Positions 54,342 to 63,416 of a stretch of DNA of 64,000 bases are shown one piece after another. The first letter of the stretch is position 1. Every line of letters begins with the position of its first letter. The notes beneath the pieces are model-generated. The model saw only the letters and a program-made list of their open reading frames with translations. It was not told the origin of the DNA and made no database searches. The stretch comes from an uncultured Pelagibacteraceae bacterium (lineage in GTDB: Bacteria; Pseudomonadota; Alphaproteobacteria; Pelagibacterales; Pelagibacteraceae), in NCBI GenBank assembly GCA_902627935.1, contig CACOLA010000002.1:124001-188000 (forward strand). The letters are read 5' to 3'. Made by a program: the position numbers and the translations under genes.

Positions 54342-54833
54342 ATGCAAATATTAGTTAAAAACAAAGATACACTTTTATATGATGAATTTGAATTTAAATG
54401 TTGCGTAGGAAAAAATGGAATATCAGATAAAAAAAAAGAAGGAGACAATAAAACTCCAAAAGGAACCTATGGTTTAGGACCTGTTTTCTATAGAAAAGAT
54501 AGATTGCACGAATTTTTTACAAAAGTAAAAAAAGTTGAAATAAAAAAAAATATGGGTTGGTGCGATGATACAAATAGTAAATTTTATAACAAACTCATAA
54601 AAACTCATAAAAAAGTAAAACATGAGAAGTTATTTCGTAAGGATAAAAATTATGATATTTTAATACCTATTAAATACAATTATACAAGACCCAAAAAAAA
54701 TAAGGGAAGCGCTATTTTTATTCATCTTACAAATAATTACAAAAAAACACATGGATGTATCGCAATAAAAAAAAAGGATATGATCATTTTACTTAAATTA
54801 ATTAATAAAAATACAAAAATAAAAATTCTTTAA
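54342..54833 (+). CDS. L,D-transpeptidase (YkuD) family protein
   Basis: The ATG at 54342 (MQILVKNKDTLLYDE) gives 163 residues; the tracked 54192 start is read through the regulator. GDNKTPKGTYGLG is the YkuD N-terminal block and FIHLTNNYKKTHGCIAIKK contains the catalytic His and Cys (HGCI). There is no signal peptide or transmembrane helix, unusual for an enzyme expected in the periplasm. It cross-links peptidoglycan or attaches proteins. It is divergent from the OmpR-like regulator and convergent with yggS (TTAA). Confidence 0.85.
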   Translation: MQILVKNKDTLLYDEFEFKCCVGKNGISDKKKEGDNKTPKGTYGLGPVFYRKDRLHEFFTKVKKVEIKKNMGWCDDTNSKFYNKLIKTHKKVKHEKLFRKDKNYDILIPIKYNYTRPKKNKGSAIFIHLTNNYKKTHGCIAIKKKDMIILLKLINKNTKIKIL

Positions 54834-55474
54834 CTTCTTTTACCAAATATATTCGATCCTACTCTCAAAAAAGTAGATGAGTTTTCACACGCTATCAAAT
54901 AATCTGAGGACATACCCATGCTAAGTTCCGAAAAACCAAACTTTCTATTTAATGAATTTGTCTCTTCAAAGTATTTAGATGCATTTACGTTTGCTGGTGG
55001 AATACACATTAAACCTAATAGATTTAAATTTACTTCTTTGCAATAAGAAATTAATTCATCCAGCTCATCTTTTAAAATACCAGATTTCTGATTTTCTTGA
55101 CCTATATTAACTTGAATAAAAATTTTTATTTTTTTGTTAATTTTATTTTGCTCGTCACTGATTTTTTTTGCAAGTTTTTTACTATCTACGGAATGAATGA
55201 AATCAAACAGTTTTACACAATCTCTGACTTTATTAGTTTGTAATTTACCAATCATATGTAAATTAACATTATTATATTTTAATTTTAAATCTTGCCATTT
55301 TTTCATTCCTTCTTGCACTTTGTTTTCTCCAAAATGTCGATGTCCAAAATCTAAAAGTGGCTTTATTGAATCTGGTCCAAAAGTTTTGCAAACCGCAATT
55401 ATTATAGGTGGTGGTTGGACAACATCTTTGATTTTGTCCTGGATATAAGTTAAATTTTTAATAGAGAAATGCAT
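54830..55474 (-). CDS. YggS-family PLP homeostasis protein
   Basis: The ATG at 55474 (MHFSIKNLTYIQDKI) gives 214 residues. PIIIAVCKTFGPDSI has the PLP-binding Lys (AVCKT), then FGENKVQEG, HMIGKLQTNK, VNIGQENQKSG, LMCIPP and LSMGMSSDY, all YggS/YBL036C blocks. It buffers pyridoxal phosphate and influences amino-acid pools. Its start codon overlaps the divergent ThiE-like start in the palindrome ATGCAT. Confidence 0.95.
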   Translation of the reverse strand: MHFSIKNLTYIQDKIKDVVQPPPIIIAVCKTFGPDSIKPLLDFGHRHFGENKVQEGMKKWQDLKLKYNNVNLHMIGKLQTNKVRDCVKLFDFIHSVDSKKLAKKISDEQNKINKKIKIFIQVNIGQENQKSGILKDELDELISYCKEVNLNLLGLMCIPPANVNASKYFEETNSLNRKFGFSELSMGMSSDYLIACENSSTFLRVGSNIFGKRS

Positions 55475-56011
55475 TATAATAAATTTAATTTTTTTACTTA
55501 TGTTGATAACCTTAATCAAGAAAATATAATCAATATTAACCAAAAAGTTGATATAATTTTAAGGAATTATAATAAATCATTTAAAAAACATGATTTAGCA
55601 AATTTTGTTGATTTCTGTAAAAAAAATAAAAGAAAAGTATATTTAAGTAATGATATTAGAAGAGCAAAAAGTTTAAATTTTGATGGTGTCTACATACCAT
55701 CATTCAATAAATTAGCTTTAAATTATAATTTAGGAATAAAAAATAATTTTACTATTTTGGGTTCAGCCCATAATATCAAAGATATATTAGTAAAAAATAA
55801 TCAAAAAATAGATATAATTTTTATTAGTCCATTATTTGAAACTAATAAGAATAAAAAACACCTAGGTATTGTGAAGTTTAATTTGATTAATAAAAATTTT
55901 AAAAAAAGGTTTATAGCACTTGGGGGAATTAATAAAAAAAATGAAAGCATGTTAAAACTTCTTAAAATTAATGGATATGCTGCAATTAGAGAATTTAAAA
56001 CAAACAGATAA
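55469..56011 (+). CDS. Thiamine-phosphate-synthase-like (ThiE/TenI) protein
   Basis: 180 residues of TIM-barrel ThiE/TenI type: VYLSNDIRRAKSLNFDGVYIPS, LGSAHNIKDIL, IIFISPLFETNKNKKHLGIVKF and FIALGGINKKNESMLKL resemble the HxxxD/SPVF/GGI strands of ThiE. Compared with true ThiE, the pyrophosphate-binding residues are not obvious (IYLSND replaces the VNDR motif only partly), so it may be TenI-like or have another role. The AUG shares the ATGCAT with yggS. Confidence 0.7.
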   Translation: MHYNKFNFFTYVDNLNQENIININQKVDIILRNYNKSFKKHDLANFVDFCKKNKRKVYLSNDIRRAKSLNFDGVYIPSFNKLALNYNLGIKNNFTILGSAHNIKDILVKNNQKIDIIFISPLFETNKNKKHLGIVKFNLINKNFKKRFIALGGINKKNESMLKLLKINGYAAIREFKTNR

Positions 56012-56019
56012 TTTTTTAA

Positions 56020-57579
56020 ATGGAAAATATTGAAAAAATTAAATTACAAGTAAAGAATATACAAAATCTTTTTTTGTCCAAAAGATATAACTTAATTATT
56101 CAAGAAACAAACAAAGCAATAAAGAAATACCCCAAAATAAGTATATTTTATAATATGATGGGTCTTGCTCTCACTCATTTAAACAAATTGAGTGAAGCGG
56201 AAGTTATTCTTAATGAAGGGTACAAGATAAATTCTAATGACTTAGCTATAATTAATAATCTTGCAAACGTTTATAAAAATACTTTTAATTATTCTGAGGC
56301 TGAAAAACTTTACAAGTTATCTATTACAAAAAAAAAGGATTATTTTAATGCTTACGTTAATTATGGGAATTTGAAAAGAGATTTAAATAAATTCAAAGAA
56401 GCCATTGAACTTTACGAAAAAGCTTTGAGTTATAACGATCAGATACCAGAAATATATTATTCTCTAGCTATGGCACATCAATCATTAGGGAATTTTAAAC
56501 AAGCAGAAAACTTTGCAACTCGAACAATATTGTTAGATAAAAGGATGACAAAAGCTGATTTACTTATTAGCCGATCTAAAAAGTATTCTTCAAACGACAG
56601 TCATTTAAAGGACATGAGATATAAACTCCAAAATACTGATTTAAATAAATTACAAAAAATAGATTTATATTTTGCTCTTGCGAAAGCCCTTGAAGACTTT
56701 GGAGAATTAACTGAAAGTTTTGAATATTTAAAAAAAGGTAACGAACTCAAAAGATCAGTTGTAAATTTTGATTTAAAATTTGAAACAAAAAAATTTGAAA
56801 CTATTAAAAAAATCTTTTCTCAAAATGATTTCAGTGTTTTAAAAAACCAAAGTTTTAATGATAAAAAGATTATTTTTATAGTCGGAATGCCAAGATCAGG
56901 GACAACTCTAACAGAACAGATAATTAGTAATCATTCTAAAGTTTATGGGTGTGGGGAACTTCCATATTTAACAAAAATCATAAATGAAGAGCTTTCAGAA
57001 AATAGAAACTTGTCGTATTTAAAAATTAAATCGGCTTTTGATGATTCAGTTAAATTCTCAAAAATTTCGGAAAGATATTATTCCTTCTTAAAAGATTATA
57101 ATATTGATGAGGTAAATGTTACTGATAAAGCACCATTAAACTTTCTTTGGATAGGTTTTATTAATGTTTTTTTTCCAAATTCAAAGATAATTCATTGCAA
57201 AAGAAACCCTCGTGATAACTGTGTTTCTTTATATAAAAATATTTTTGAGGGAAATCTTAATTTTTGTTATTCTCAAGAAGAACTTGCAAAATATTATAAC
57301 TTATATTTAGATTTAATTAAATTTTGGAAAGAATTTATGCCAGATTCTATAATAGATATTGAGTATGAAAAATTAGTTACTGAAACTAAGTCAGAAACTA
57401 AAAAAATGTTAGATTTTTGTGAGTTAAATTGGGAGGAAAATTGTCTTAATTTTTCTAATAACAAAACACCTATAAAAACAGCAAGTGTTGGGCAAGCTAG
57501 GAATAAAATTTATTCCACATCTCTAAAAAGTTCAACGAAATACGAATATTTTTTGAAAGAATTATTTAACTTACTGTAA
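56020..57579 (+). CDS. TPR-repeat sulfotransferase-like protein
   Basis: 519 residues: tetratricopeptide repeats at about 35-260 (MMGLALTHLNKLSEAEVILNEG, in part; YNDQIPEIYYSLAMAHQSLG) and a sulfotransferase domain from about 285. IIFIVGMPRSGTTLTEQII is the 5'-phosphosulfate loop and IIHCKRNPRDNCVSLYKNIF the 3'-phosphate loop, both intact. The expected donor is PAPS. Acceptor is unknown, possibly a protein or glycan. It is 8 nt after the ThiE-like gene and ends at a strong bidirectional terminator. Confidence 0.85.
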   Translation: MENIEKIKLQVKNIQNLFLSKRYNLIIQETNKAIKKYPKISIFYNMMGLALTHLNKLSEAEVILNEGYKINSNDLAIINNLANVYKNTFNYSEAEKLYKLSITKKKDYFNAYVNYGNLKRDLNKFKEAIELYEKALSYNDQIPEIYYSLAMAHQSLGNFKQAENFATRTILLDKRMTKADLLISRSKKYSSNDSHLKDMRYKLQNTDLNKLQKIDLYFALAKALEDFGELTESFEYLKKGNELKRSVVNFDLKFETKKFETIKKIFSQNDFSVLKNQSFNDKKIIFIVGMPRSGTTLTEQIISNHSKVYGCGELPYLTKIINEELSENRNLSYLKIKSAFDDSVKFSKISERYYSFLKDYNIDEVNVTDKAPLNFLWIGFINVFFPNSKIIHCKRNPRDNCVSLYKNIFEGNLNFCYSQEELAKYYNLYLDLIKFWKEFMPDSIIDIEYEKLVTETKSETKKMLDFCELNWEENCLNFSNNKTPIKTASVGQARNKIYSTSLKSSTKYEYFLKELFNLL

Positions 57580-57583
57580 AAAA

Positions 57584-57608
57584 AAAGCCCCAGATAATCT
57601 GGGGCTTT
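57584..57608. terminator. Strong bidirectional intrinsic terminator
   Basis: AAAGCCCCAGA-TAA-TCTGGGGCTTT gives an 11-bp GC-cored stem between convergent sulfotransferase and porin genes. The minus-strand side is followed by a T run of about nine, so it is strongest for the porin transcript; the plus side has a weaker TTTAAATTTT tail. Confidence 0.93.
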
Positions 57609-57631
57609 AAATTTTCTTTTAAACTAACTGA

Positions 57632-58651
57632 TTAGAATGAAAGAGATAATAAAATCTCAGTATTCTCATCAGATGTAGTTCCACCATCGTTATTAGTAGA
57701 CTCGTTATGCTGTACAGCTACTTTAGCTGAACCAACTGTGTACGAAAGTGCTAAACCTGTGCCATCTTCCGTTTTGTCTGCTGCTGATGGGTTTTTAAAG
57801 TCGATTTCTCTTTCAGCGTAAGAAACAGATACTCCATCCATCAAGTTGATAGAAATACCGTATCCCATAGCTTCTTCATCGATACCGCCTTTAGTGTTAT
57901 CTTCTCTATTTGATTGTTGGTAACCAACAGTCACTGGTCCTGTAGAATAAGTAACAAATGCAGTCATGTGTTCATCAACATCATCACTGTTATCTGTTTT
58001 ACTACCATTACCATTTGCGATTTTACCATAACCAACACCAACTGTTACACCGTCGTAAAGTGATGAGTTAGTTAATGCAAAATCCCAAGATGAACCGTGA
58101 CCACCTACGCCACCTGATGCACCATCTGCGTTAGCTATTGAATTACCTTTACCGAACTGAGCAGATATGTTTGATCCCATTATTTCATTTGAGTAAACGA
58201 ATACACCGCTGTTACCCATACCAACTAAACCGTTAGATGAAGTAGTTGCAGCTGCATCGATGTTGTCCCATGATTCTTCGTAAGCTGATGGAAGTTTGTC
58301 ATCAATTGTTGATAAACCACCAACACCAACACCTTGGTCAAAAGTAATTTTACCCATGTCACCAAGATCAACAGCTAATGAAGCTGAAGATAAACCTGTG
58401 TTAGCATCATTGTTTACGATAGTTAGAGTTGTCTCATAACCATTAACATCTCCAGAACCTGTAAAGGCTAATGAAGTGTTCATACCATAAGGATTACCAG
58501 ATACTTCGTCACCATTTCTGCTAACGTAAGAAACCTTCGCTGAACCTGCAACTGACATTTCTACAGCGTTTGCTGTAGTAACAGTTAAAGATGCTGGTAT
58601 CGCTAATGATCCAGCTAGCGCAGAAATCCCTAGTTTTTTTAAATTATTCAT
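57632..58651 (-). CDS. Outer-membrane porin
   Basis: 339 residues. Signal peptide MNNLKKLGISALAGSLAIPA to about residue 29 (ANA, then VEMS). The mature part is polar, Gly/Asn/Asp/Ser-rich with alternating beta-strand patterns (MSVAGSAKVSYVSR, YETTLTIVNNDANTGLSSAS, VTVGYQQSNR) and ends ENTEILLSLSF, the C-terminal Phe of outer-membrane barrels. A strong Shine-Dalgarno AAAGGAG precedes it, and base usage is visibly richer in GC than neighbours, both signs of high expression. It is the nutrient channel type of Gram-negative porin. Confidence 0.93.
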   Translation of the reverse strand: MNNLKKLGISALAGSLAIPASLTVTTANAVEMSVAGSAKVSYVSRNGDEVSGNPYGMNTSLAFTGSGDVNGYETTLTIVNNDANTGLSSASLAVDLGDMGKITFDQGVGVGGLSTIDDKLPSAYEESWDNIDAAATTSSNGLVGMGNSGVFVYSNEIMGSNISAQFGKGNSIANADGASGGVGGHGSSWDFALTNSSLYDGVTVGVGYGKIANGNGSKTDNSDDVDEHMTAFVTYSTGPVTVGYQQSNREDNTKGGIDEEAMGYGISINLMDGVSVSYAEREIDFKNPSAADKTEDGTGLALSYTVGSAKVAVQHNESTNNDGGTTSDENTEILLSLSF

Positions 58652-58754
58652 AGATTTCTCCTTTTGTTATTTTCATATATGAATAAAGCTTATTTAACTT
58701 ATTGATCAGAATTAGCTAATTTTAAGCCAAAAATCTTGCTAGTTTTTTTGTATA

Positions 58755-58772
58755 TGTGATATTTATATCACA
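58755..58772. promoter_or_regulatory. 18-bp perfect palindrome upstream of the porin
   Basis: TGTGATAT-TT-ATATCACA is a perfect inverted repeat with 8-bp arms, about 105 nt upstream of the porin ATG and 61 nt before the DUF3576 gene. The outer half-sites resemble CRP (TGTGA...TCACA) but the spacing is 8 rather than 6. A second perfect palindrome, AATTAGCTAATT, is at 58710-58721. Confidence 0.5.
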
Positions 58773-58832
58773 CTTATTATGTAAATATATCCATATTTTT
58801 TAACAATTTTCATGTATTAATAAAAAAAATTT

Positions 58833-59354
58833 ATGGACAACTTATTTAAACAAATTCTTATTATTTCAACCTTTTTTTATCTTGCTTCGTGTAGTGGAGC
58901 TAAAATGTTTCCGAGTGTTAAGGATCAGCCTACGAATGCTCAGGAAAGAGTTGAGAAAAACTTAAAAGAGGGAAGAGGTTTAAAAATAGGATCAGCTTTA
59001 TCAAAAAGAGATGGTGGAGACTTCCTCTTTGCTTCCTCAAATCCTCTTTGGAGAGCTACTCTTGAAAAGTTAGATTTTATACCACTTGCTAATATTGATT
59101 ATGCTGGAGGAGTTATTATAACTGATTGGTATGGCGGTAGTGGTAATAGTGAAGAACTTAAAGTTGCTGTAAGATTTTTAACTAATGAAATAAGAGTTGA
59201 CGCTCTTGATATAAGTGTTTTTAAAAGGGTATGTGATAAGACTAACTCATGCCAAACATCAAAAATTGAAAGCAATTTGAGTGAAGAGATTAAAACCTCA
59301 ATTTTGAAAAGAGCGACAGTTTTATCCAAAGAAACAGAATCAAAAAAAAAATGA
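58833..59354 (+). CDS. DUF3576 lipoprotein
   Basis: 173 residues with lipobox LASC at 18-21. The family signature includes NPLWRATLEKLDFIPLANIDYAGGVIITDWY, in part, near 67-97 and EEIKTSILKRAT at the end. DUF3576 proteins precede leuS and lptE in many alphaproteobacteria and are presumed outer-membrane lipoproteins acting in envelope assembly; the function is not established. The porin is divergent from it with 181 nt between start codons. Confidence 0.88.
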   Translation: MDNLFKQILIISTFFYLASCSGAKMFPSVKDQPTNAQERVEKNLKEGRGLKIGSALSKRDGGDFLFASSNPLWRATLEKLDFIPLANIDYAGGVIITDWYGGSGNSEELKVAVRFLTNEIRVDALDISVFKRVCDKTNSCQTSKIESNLSEEIKTSILKRATVLSKETESKKK

Positions 59355-59406
59355 GTAAAACTTTACTAATTTATAATTAAAGTAAAATCATTGTGACTTT
59401 GATTAT

Positions 59407-59423
59407 AACAATTATAAATTGTT
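59407..59423. promoter_or_regulatory. 17-bp inverted repeat over candidate leuS promoter
   Basis: AACAATT-ATA-AATTGTT, identical to 10235-10251. On the plus strand TATAAA (59414-59419) within it is preceded at 16 nt by TTGTGA (59392-59397), a plausible leuS promoter with a leader of about 12 nt before the ATG at 59438. Confidence 0.45.
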
Positions 59424-59437
59424 AGATTAAACCATTT

Positions 59438-61984
59438 ATGAAATCAGAAAGATATAACTTTAAGATTATTGAGAAAAAATGGCAAAAATTTTGGGAAGAA
59501 AATAAAACTTTTAAATCTGAAATAGATAATACAAAACCAAAATTCTATTGTTTAGAAATGTTTCCTTATCCATCGGGAAAAATCCATATGGGTCATGTAA
59601 GGAACTACACTATTGGAGATGTCCTTTCTCGTTTCAAAACTCAAAAAGGATTTAATGTTTTGCATCCTATGGGTTGGGACTCTTTTGGAATGCCTGCTGA
59701 AAATGCTGCTAAACAGAACAATTTAAATCCGAAAGATTGGACTGAAAGTAATATTAAAACAATGAAATCACAGTTAAAACAGTTGGGTCTATCAATTGAT
59801 TGGGATAGGGAAATTTCCACGTGTTCTGAAGAATACTATAAACATCAACAAAAAATTTTTTTAGATCTTTATGATAAGGGTTTAGTTTATAGAAAGGAAA
59901 GTTATGTTAATTGGGATCCAGTTGATCAAACAGTACTTGCTAATGAGCAAGTTATTGATGGTAAGGGTTGGAGGTCAGGTTCGCCTGTGGAAAGAAAAAA
60001 ACTTAATCAGTGGTTTTTTAAAATTTCACATTTTTCCGAAGATTTATTGGAGGAATTAAAAAATTTAAATAATTGGCCAGATAAAGTTAAAACAATGCAA
60101 AAAAATTGGATTGGAAAATCATATGGGTGTGAAATTAATTTTAAAATTGAGGGATCAAATGAAATTAAAGAAATAAAATGTTACACTACCCGACCTGACA
60201 CAATTTTTGGTTTCTCTTTTCTTGCGCTATCTGTAGACCATCCTTTAGCCGAATTTTATTCTAATAAATTGGAATTTCAAAATTTCAAAAAAGAATGCTC
60301 TGTGACTGGAACTACTGAAGAGTCTATTGCTCAAGCTCCTAAAATAGGTTTTAAAACAGACTTATTAGCTATTAATCCAATGGATCCAAATAAAAAAGTT
60401 CCTGTTTACTTTGCTAATTTTGTACTAATGGATTATGGATTAGGAGCAGTTTTTGGATGCCCAGCTCACGATCAAAGAGATTTTGACTTTGCAAAAAAAT
60501 ACAATTTAGAAATTAAAACTGTGGTGAAACCTAAAGATGAAGGGGATAATTTTAAAGTAACGGATGAACCATTCGTTGGTCCCGGTGTTATAATAAATTC
60601 AGAATTTCTAAATGGTTCTAAAGTACCGGAACAATCAATCAATAAGGCGATAGATATACTAGAAAGTAAAAATCTTGGGAAAAAAAAAGTAAATTATCGA
60701 TTAAAAGATTGGGGAATATCGCGCCAAAGGTATTGGGGTTGTCCTATCCCAATCGCATATGATGAAAATAATAAAATTATAAAGATCCCATTAAAAGATT
60801 TACCTGTAAAATTACCAGAAAATGTAAATTTAAACGTTAGTGGTAATCCTCTTGACTCTCAAAATGAGTGGAAAAATATTACTTTAAATGGAAAAAAATG
60901 TAAGAGAGAGACTGATACATTAGATACCTTTGTAGACTCATCCTGGTATTTTTTGAGGTTTTGTTCCTCCCAAAATAATTTAGTCCCATTTGATGAAAAA
61001 GATTTAGATTATTGGATGCCAGTTGACCAATATATTGGTGGTGTTGAACATGCAATACTTCATTTACTTTATTCAAGATTTTTTATGCGTGCGATCGGAT
61101 TAAATAACAATCTAATAGAATTAAAAGAACCATTTCAAGGATTATTTACACAAGGAATGGTTTGTCATAAAACATTTAAAGATGAGGAAAATAACTGGGT
61201 AAGTCCTGATGAAGTAGTTACTGAAAATGGAAAAGATTATTTTTTGAAAAATAATCCCAATAAAAAAATAACTGTTGGACCATCAGAGTCAATGTCTAAA
61301 TCAAAAAGAAATACAATTAATCCTCAAAATATAATTAACGATTACGGAGCTGATGCAGCTAGATTTTTTATTTTAGCTGATAGTCCACCTGAGAGAGATA
61401 TACAATGGTCAGAAGAGGGAATAACCTCATCGTATAAATTTATACAAAAACTTTGGTCACTTTGTGAAGAAATCAATGAAATAACAAAAATAAAATCTGA
61501 TGAAGAAAATATTCAAATAACAATTTTTACTAATCAATCAATTAATAAGATAAATCAAGCATTAGAGAAATTCCGATACAATATTATAATAGCATCTTAT
61601 CACGAAATTTACTCATTTTTTAAGAGCGTGATTGAAACAAAAAAAAACTATATAAATTTAAAAAATAATTTTGAGAAGATAATGCTTATAATGATGCCAG
61701 TCCTGCCCCATCTTTCAAACGAATGTTTGAAAAAATTTAATTACAAAGGTAAATTTGATTGGCCAGAGGTAAATAAAGATTTACTAATAAAAGATAGTTT
61801 TGAAATTGTAATTCAAGTGAACGGAAAAAAAAGAAATACCTTATTAGTTGATAAGGATATTGGTGAAACAGAACTTATTGAACAAATAAAAAATAAAAAA
61901 TTAATTGATAAATATTTAAAGGACAATGAATTAGTAAAAACAATATTTGTTAAAAAAAGGCTAATTAACTATATAATTAAATAA
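59438..61984 (+). CDS. leuS: Leucyl-tRNA synthetase
   Basis: 848 residues, class I synthetase. The HIGH motif is in [15 protein letters not shown] near 43-57, the CP1 editing domain spans about 225-420 ([12 protein letters not shown]), and KMSKS reads [10 protein letters not shown] near 620. It charges tRNA-Leu species, including the one at the start of the window. The stop shares a base with the lptE start (TAATG). Confidence 0.98.
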   Translation: MKSERYNFKIIEKKWQKFWEENKTFKSEIDNTKPKFYCLEMFPYPSGKIHMGHVRNYTIGDVLSRFKTQKGFNVLHPMGWDSFGMPAENAAKQNNLNPKDWTESNIKTMKSQLKQLGLSIDWDREISTCSEEYYKHQQKIFLDLYDKGLVYRKESYVNWDPVDQTVLANEQVIDGKGWRSGSPVERKKLNQWFFKISHFSEDLLEELKNLNNWPDKVKTMQKNWIGKSYGCEINFKIEGSNEIKEIKCYTTRPDTIFGFSFLALSVDHPLAEFYSNKLEFQNFKKECSVTGTTEESIAQAPKIGFKTDLLAINPMDPNKKVPVYFANFVLMDYGLGAVFGCPAHDQRDFDFAKKYNLEIKTVVKPKDEGDNFKVTDEPFVGPGVIINSEFLNGSKVPEQSINKAIDILESKNLGKKKVNYRLKDWGISRQRYWGCPIPIAYDENNKIIKIPLKDLPVKLPENVNLNVSGNPLDSQNEWKNITLNGKKCKRETDTLDTFVDSSWYFLRFCSSQNNLVPFDEKDLDYWMPVDQYIGGVEHAILHLLYSRFFMRAIGLNNNLIELKEPFQGLFTQGMVCHKTFKDEENNWVSPDEVVTENGKDYFLKNNPNKKITVGPSESMSKSKRNTINPQNIINDYGADAARFFILADSPPERDIQWSEEGITSSYKFIQKLWSLCEEINEITKIKSDEENIQITIFTNQSINKINQALEKFRYNIIIASYHEIYSFFKSVIETKKNYINLKNNFEKIMLIMMPVLPHLSNECLKKFNYKGKFDWPEVNKDLLIKDSFEIVIQVNGKKRNTLLVDKDIGETELIEQIKNKKLIDKYLKDNELVKTIFVKKRLINYIIK

Positions 61985-62433
61985 TGAAAAAAATTTTAAT
62001 AATTTTATTCTTAATTCTTTCAGCTTGTGGATATCAACCTATATATATGAATACAAGTTTAGATAACTTTGAATTCTCAAAAATTAACATCGAGGGTGAG
62101 AATGATATTAATAAAAAACTTTTAAATTCTCTTATGTTAAAAGAAAATGTTGCAAATATTAATTTACCAGAACTATCTTTAAAAAGTTATTTTGAGGTCG
62201 AAGAAACTTCTAAAAATACTAAAGGTCAAATAGAAACTTACAGATCTAAAATATTGGTAAACTTAACAATAAGTGAAAATAACGATATAATTAAAAATAA
62301 AGTTTTTTCTGATCAATTTTCTTATAATAGAAAAAATAATAAATTTGAATTAATCGAATATCAAGCTGATATAAAAAATCAACTAATAAGCAAAATTATT
62401 GAGGATATAATCTTATTTTTAAATATGAAATGA
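61984..62433 (+). CDS. lptE: LPS-assembly lipoprotein LptE
   Basis: 149 residues. Signal peptide and lipobox LSAC at 14-17, then GYQPIYMN, the conserved post-cysteine CGYxPxY of LptE (CGYQPIY). LptE plugs the LptD barrel in the outer membrane for LPS insertion. It is coupled to leuS before and to holA after (4-nt overlap), the standard leuS-lptE-holA order, and complements the candidate lptM. Confidence 0.92.
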   Translation: MKKILIILFLILSACGYQPIYMNTSLDNFEFSKINIEGENDINKKLLNSLMLKENVANINLPELSLKSYFEVEETSKNTKGQIETYRSKILVNLTISENNDIIKNKVFSDQFSYNRKNNKFELIEYQADIKNQLISKIIEDIILFLNMK

Positions 62434-63416
62434 TAATTAAATATTTCAACTTAAAAAAGAGCTTAGAAAAACAAATAAATTTATATTTATTACATGGAAA
62501 AAACTCTGGTTTAATAGAGGATACAATAAACAATATCTTTAAACCTAATTTTTCTAAAAATATTTTTTATTATGATGAATCAGAATTATTATCAAATATA
62601 GAAATATTTAAAGAGAAAATATATAATGTGTCATTTTTCGAAAATGATAAACTAATTATTATCAATAGAGGCTCGGATAAACTAGTAAGTTTAATCAAAG
62701 AATTAATTGAAAAGAAAACTAAAGATTTAAAAATTATTATAAAGTCTGATGCTTTAGAAAAAAAATCAAAATTAAGAAATTTGTTTGAAAAAAGCAATGA
62801 AACAATCATAGTTCCTTTTTACGAGGATGACCATCAAACACTTATGAATATTGCTCAAAAGTTTTTTTCTCTAAAAAAAATAAAAATAACACCAGAAAAT
62901 ATTAACTTGATTGTTAGTAAGTCGATGGGAAATCGAATTAACCTGAAAAATGAGTTAGAAAAAATTGATAATTTTAGTAAAAAAAAATTATCAATTAATC
63001 ATGAAGAAATATTAAAACTTACTAATTTGGCAGAAAATTATAATTTTTCTGAATTAGTAGATTCTTGTCTTGCAAAAAATAAAAAGAAAACTTTAAATAT
63101 CTTAAATGAAAATAATTCCTCGAATGATGAAAATATAATAATTATTAAAACATTCTTATTCAAATTAAAAAGATTGAAAAAAATCAAAGAAAAATTAGAA
63201 AATGAAAAAAATGCCGATCATATTATTTCATCATTTAGACCTCCCATCTTTTGGAAGGACAAAAATATAATCAAACAACAATTAGAGGTTTGGTCATTAA
63301 ATCAAATAAAAGCATTAATAAAGAAAGTAAATGATTTAGAACTTTTAATTAAAAAAAATTCTCTAATATCAAATCAATTAATCAACAATTTTATTCTAGA
63401 AAAAATAAAAAATTAA
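62430..63416 (+). CDS. holA: DNA polymerase III delta subunit
   Basis: 328 residues of the clamp-loader AAA+ fold lacking a functional Walker A. The start LYLLHGKNSGLIEDTIN, GNRINLKNELEKID and the C-terminal SFRPPIFWKDKNIIKQQLEVW match the HolA of alphaproteobacteria, and its place after lptE is conserved. The protein opens the DnaN ring. It is unusually Lys/Asn-rich, so recognition rests mainly on context and end motifs. It ends tail-to-tail with parB in TTAA. Confidence 0.9.
   Translation: MIIKYFNLKKSLEKQINLYLLHGKNSGLIEDTINNIFKPNFSKNIFYYDESELLSNIEIFKEKIYNVSFFENDKLIIINRGSDKLVSLIKELIEKKTKDLKIIIKSDALEKKSKLRNLFEKSNETIIVPFYEDDHQTLMNIAQKFFSLKKIKITPENINLIVSKSMGNRINLKNELEKIDNFSKKKLSINHEEILKLTNLAENYNFSELVDSCLAKNKKKTLNILNENNSSNDENIIIIKTFLFKLKRLKKIKEKLENEKNADHIISSFRPPIFWKDKNIIKQQLEVWSLNQIKALIKKVNDLELLIKKNSLISNQLINNFILEKIKN

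Noticed and set aside
58755-58772. Calling the porin palindrome a CRP site
   Set aside because: The half-sites fit but the 8-bp spacing between TGTGA and TCACA does not match the 6-bp spacing of CRP. Listed only as an unassigned palindrome.
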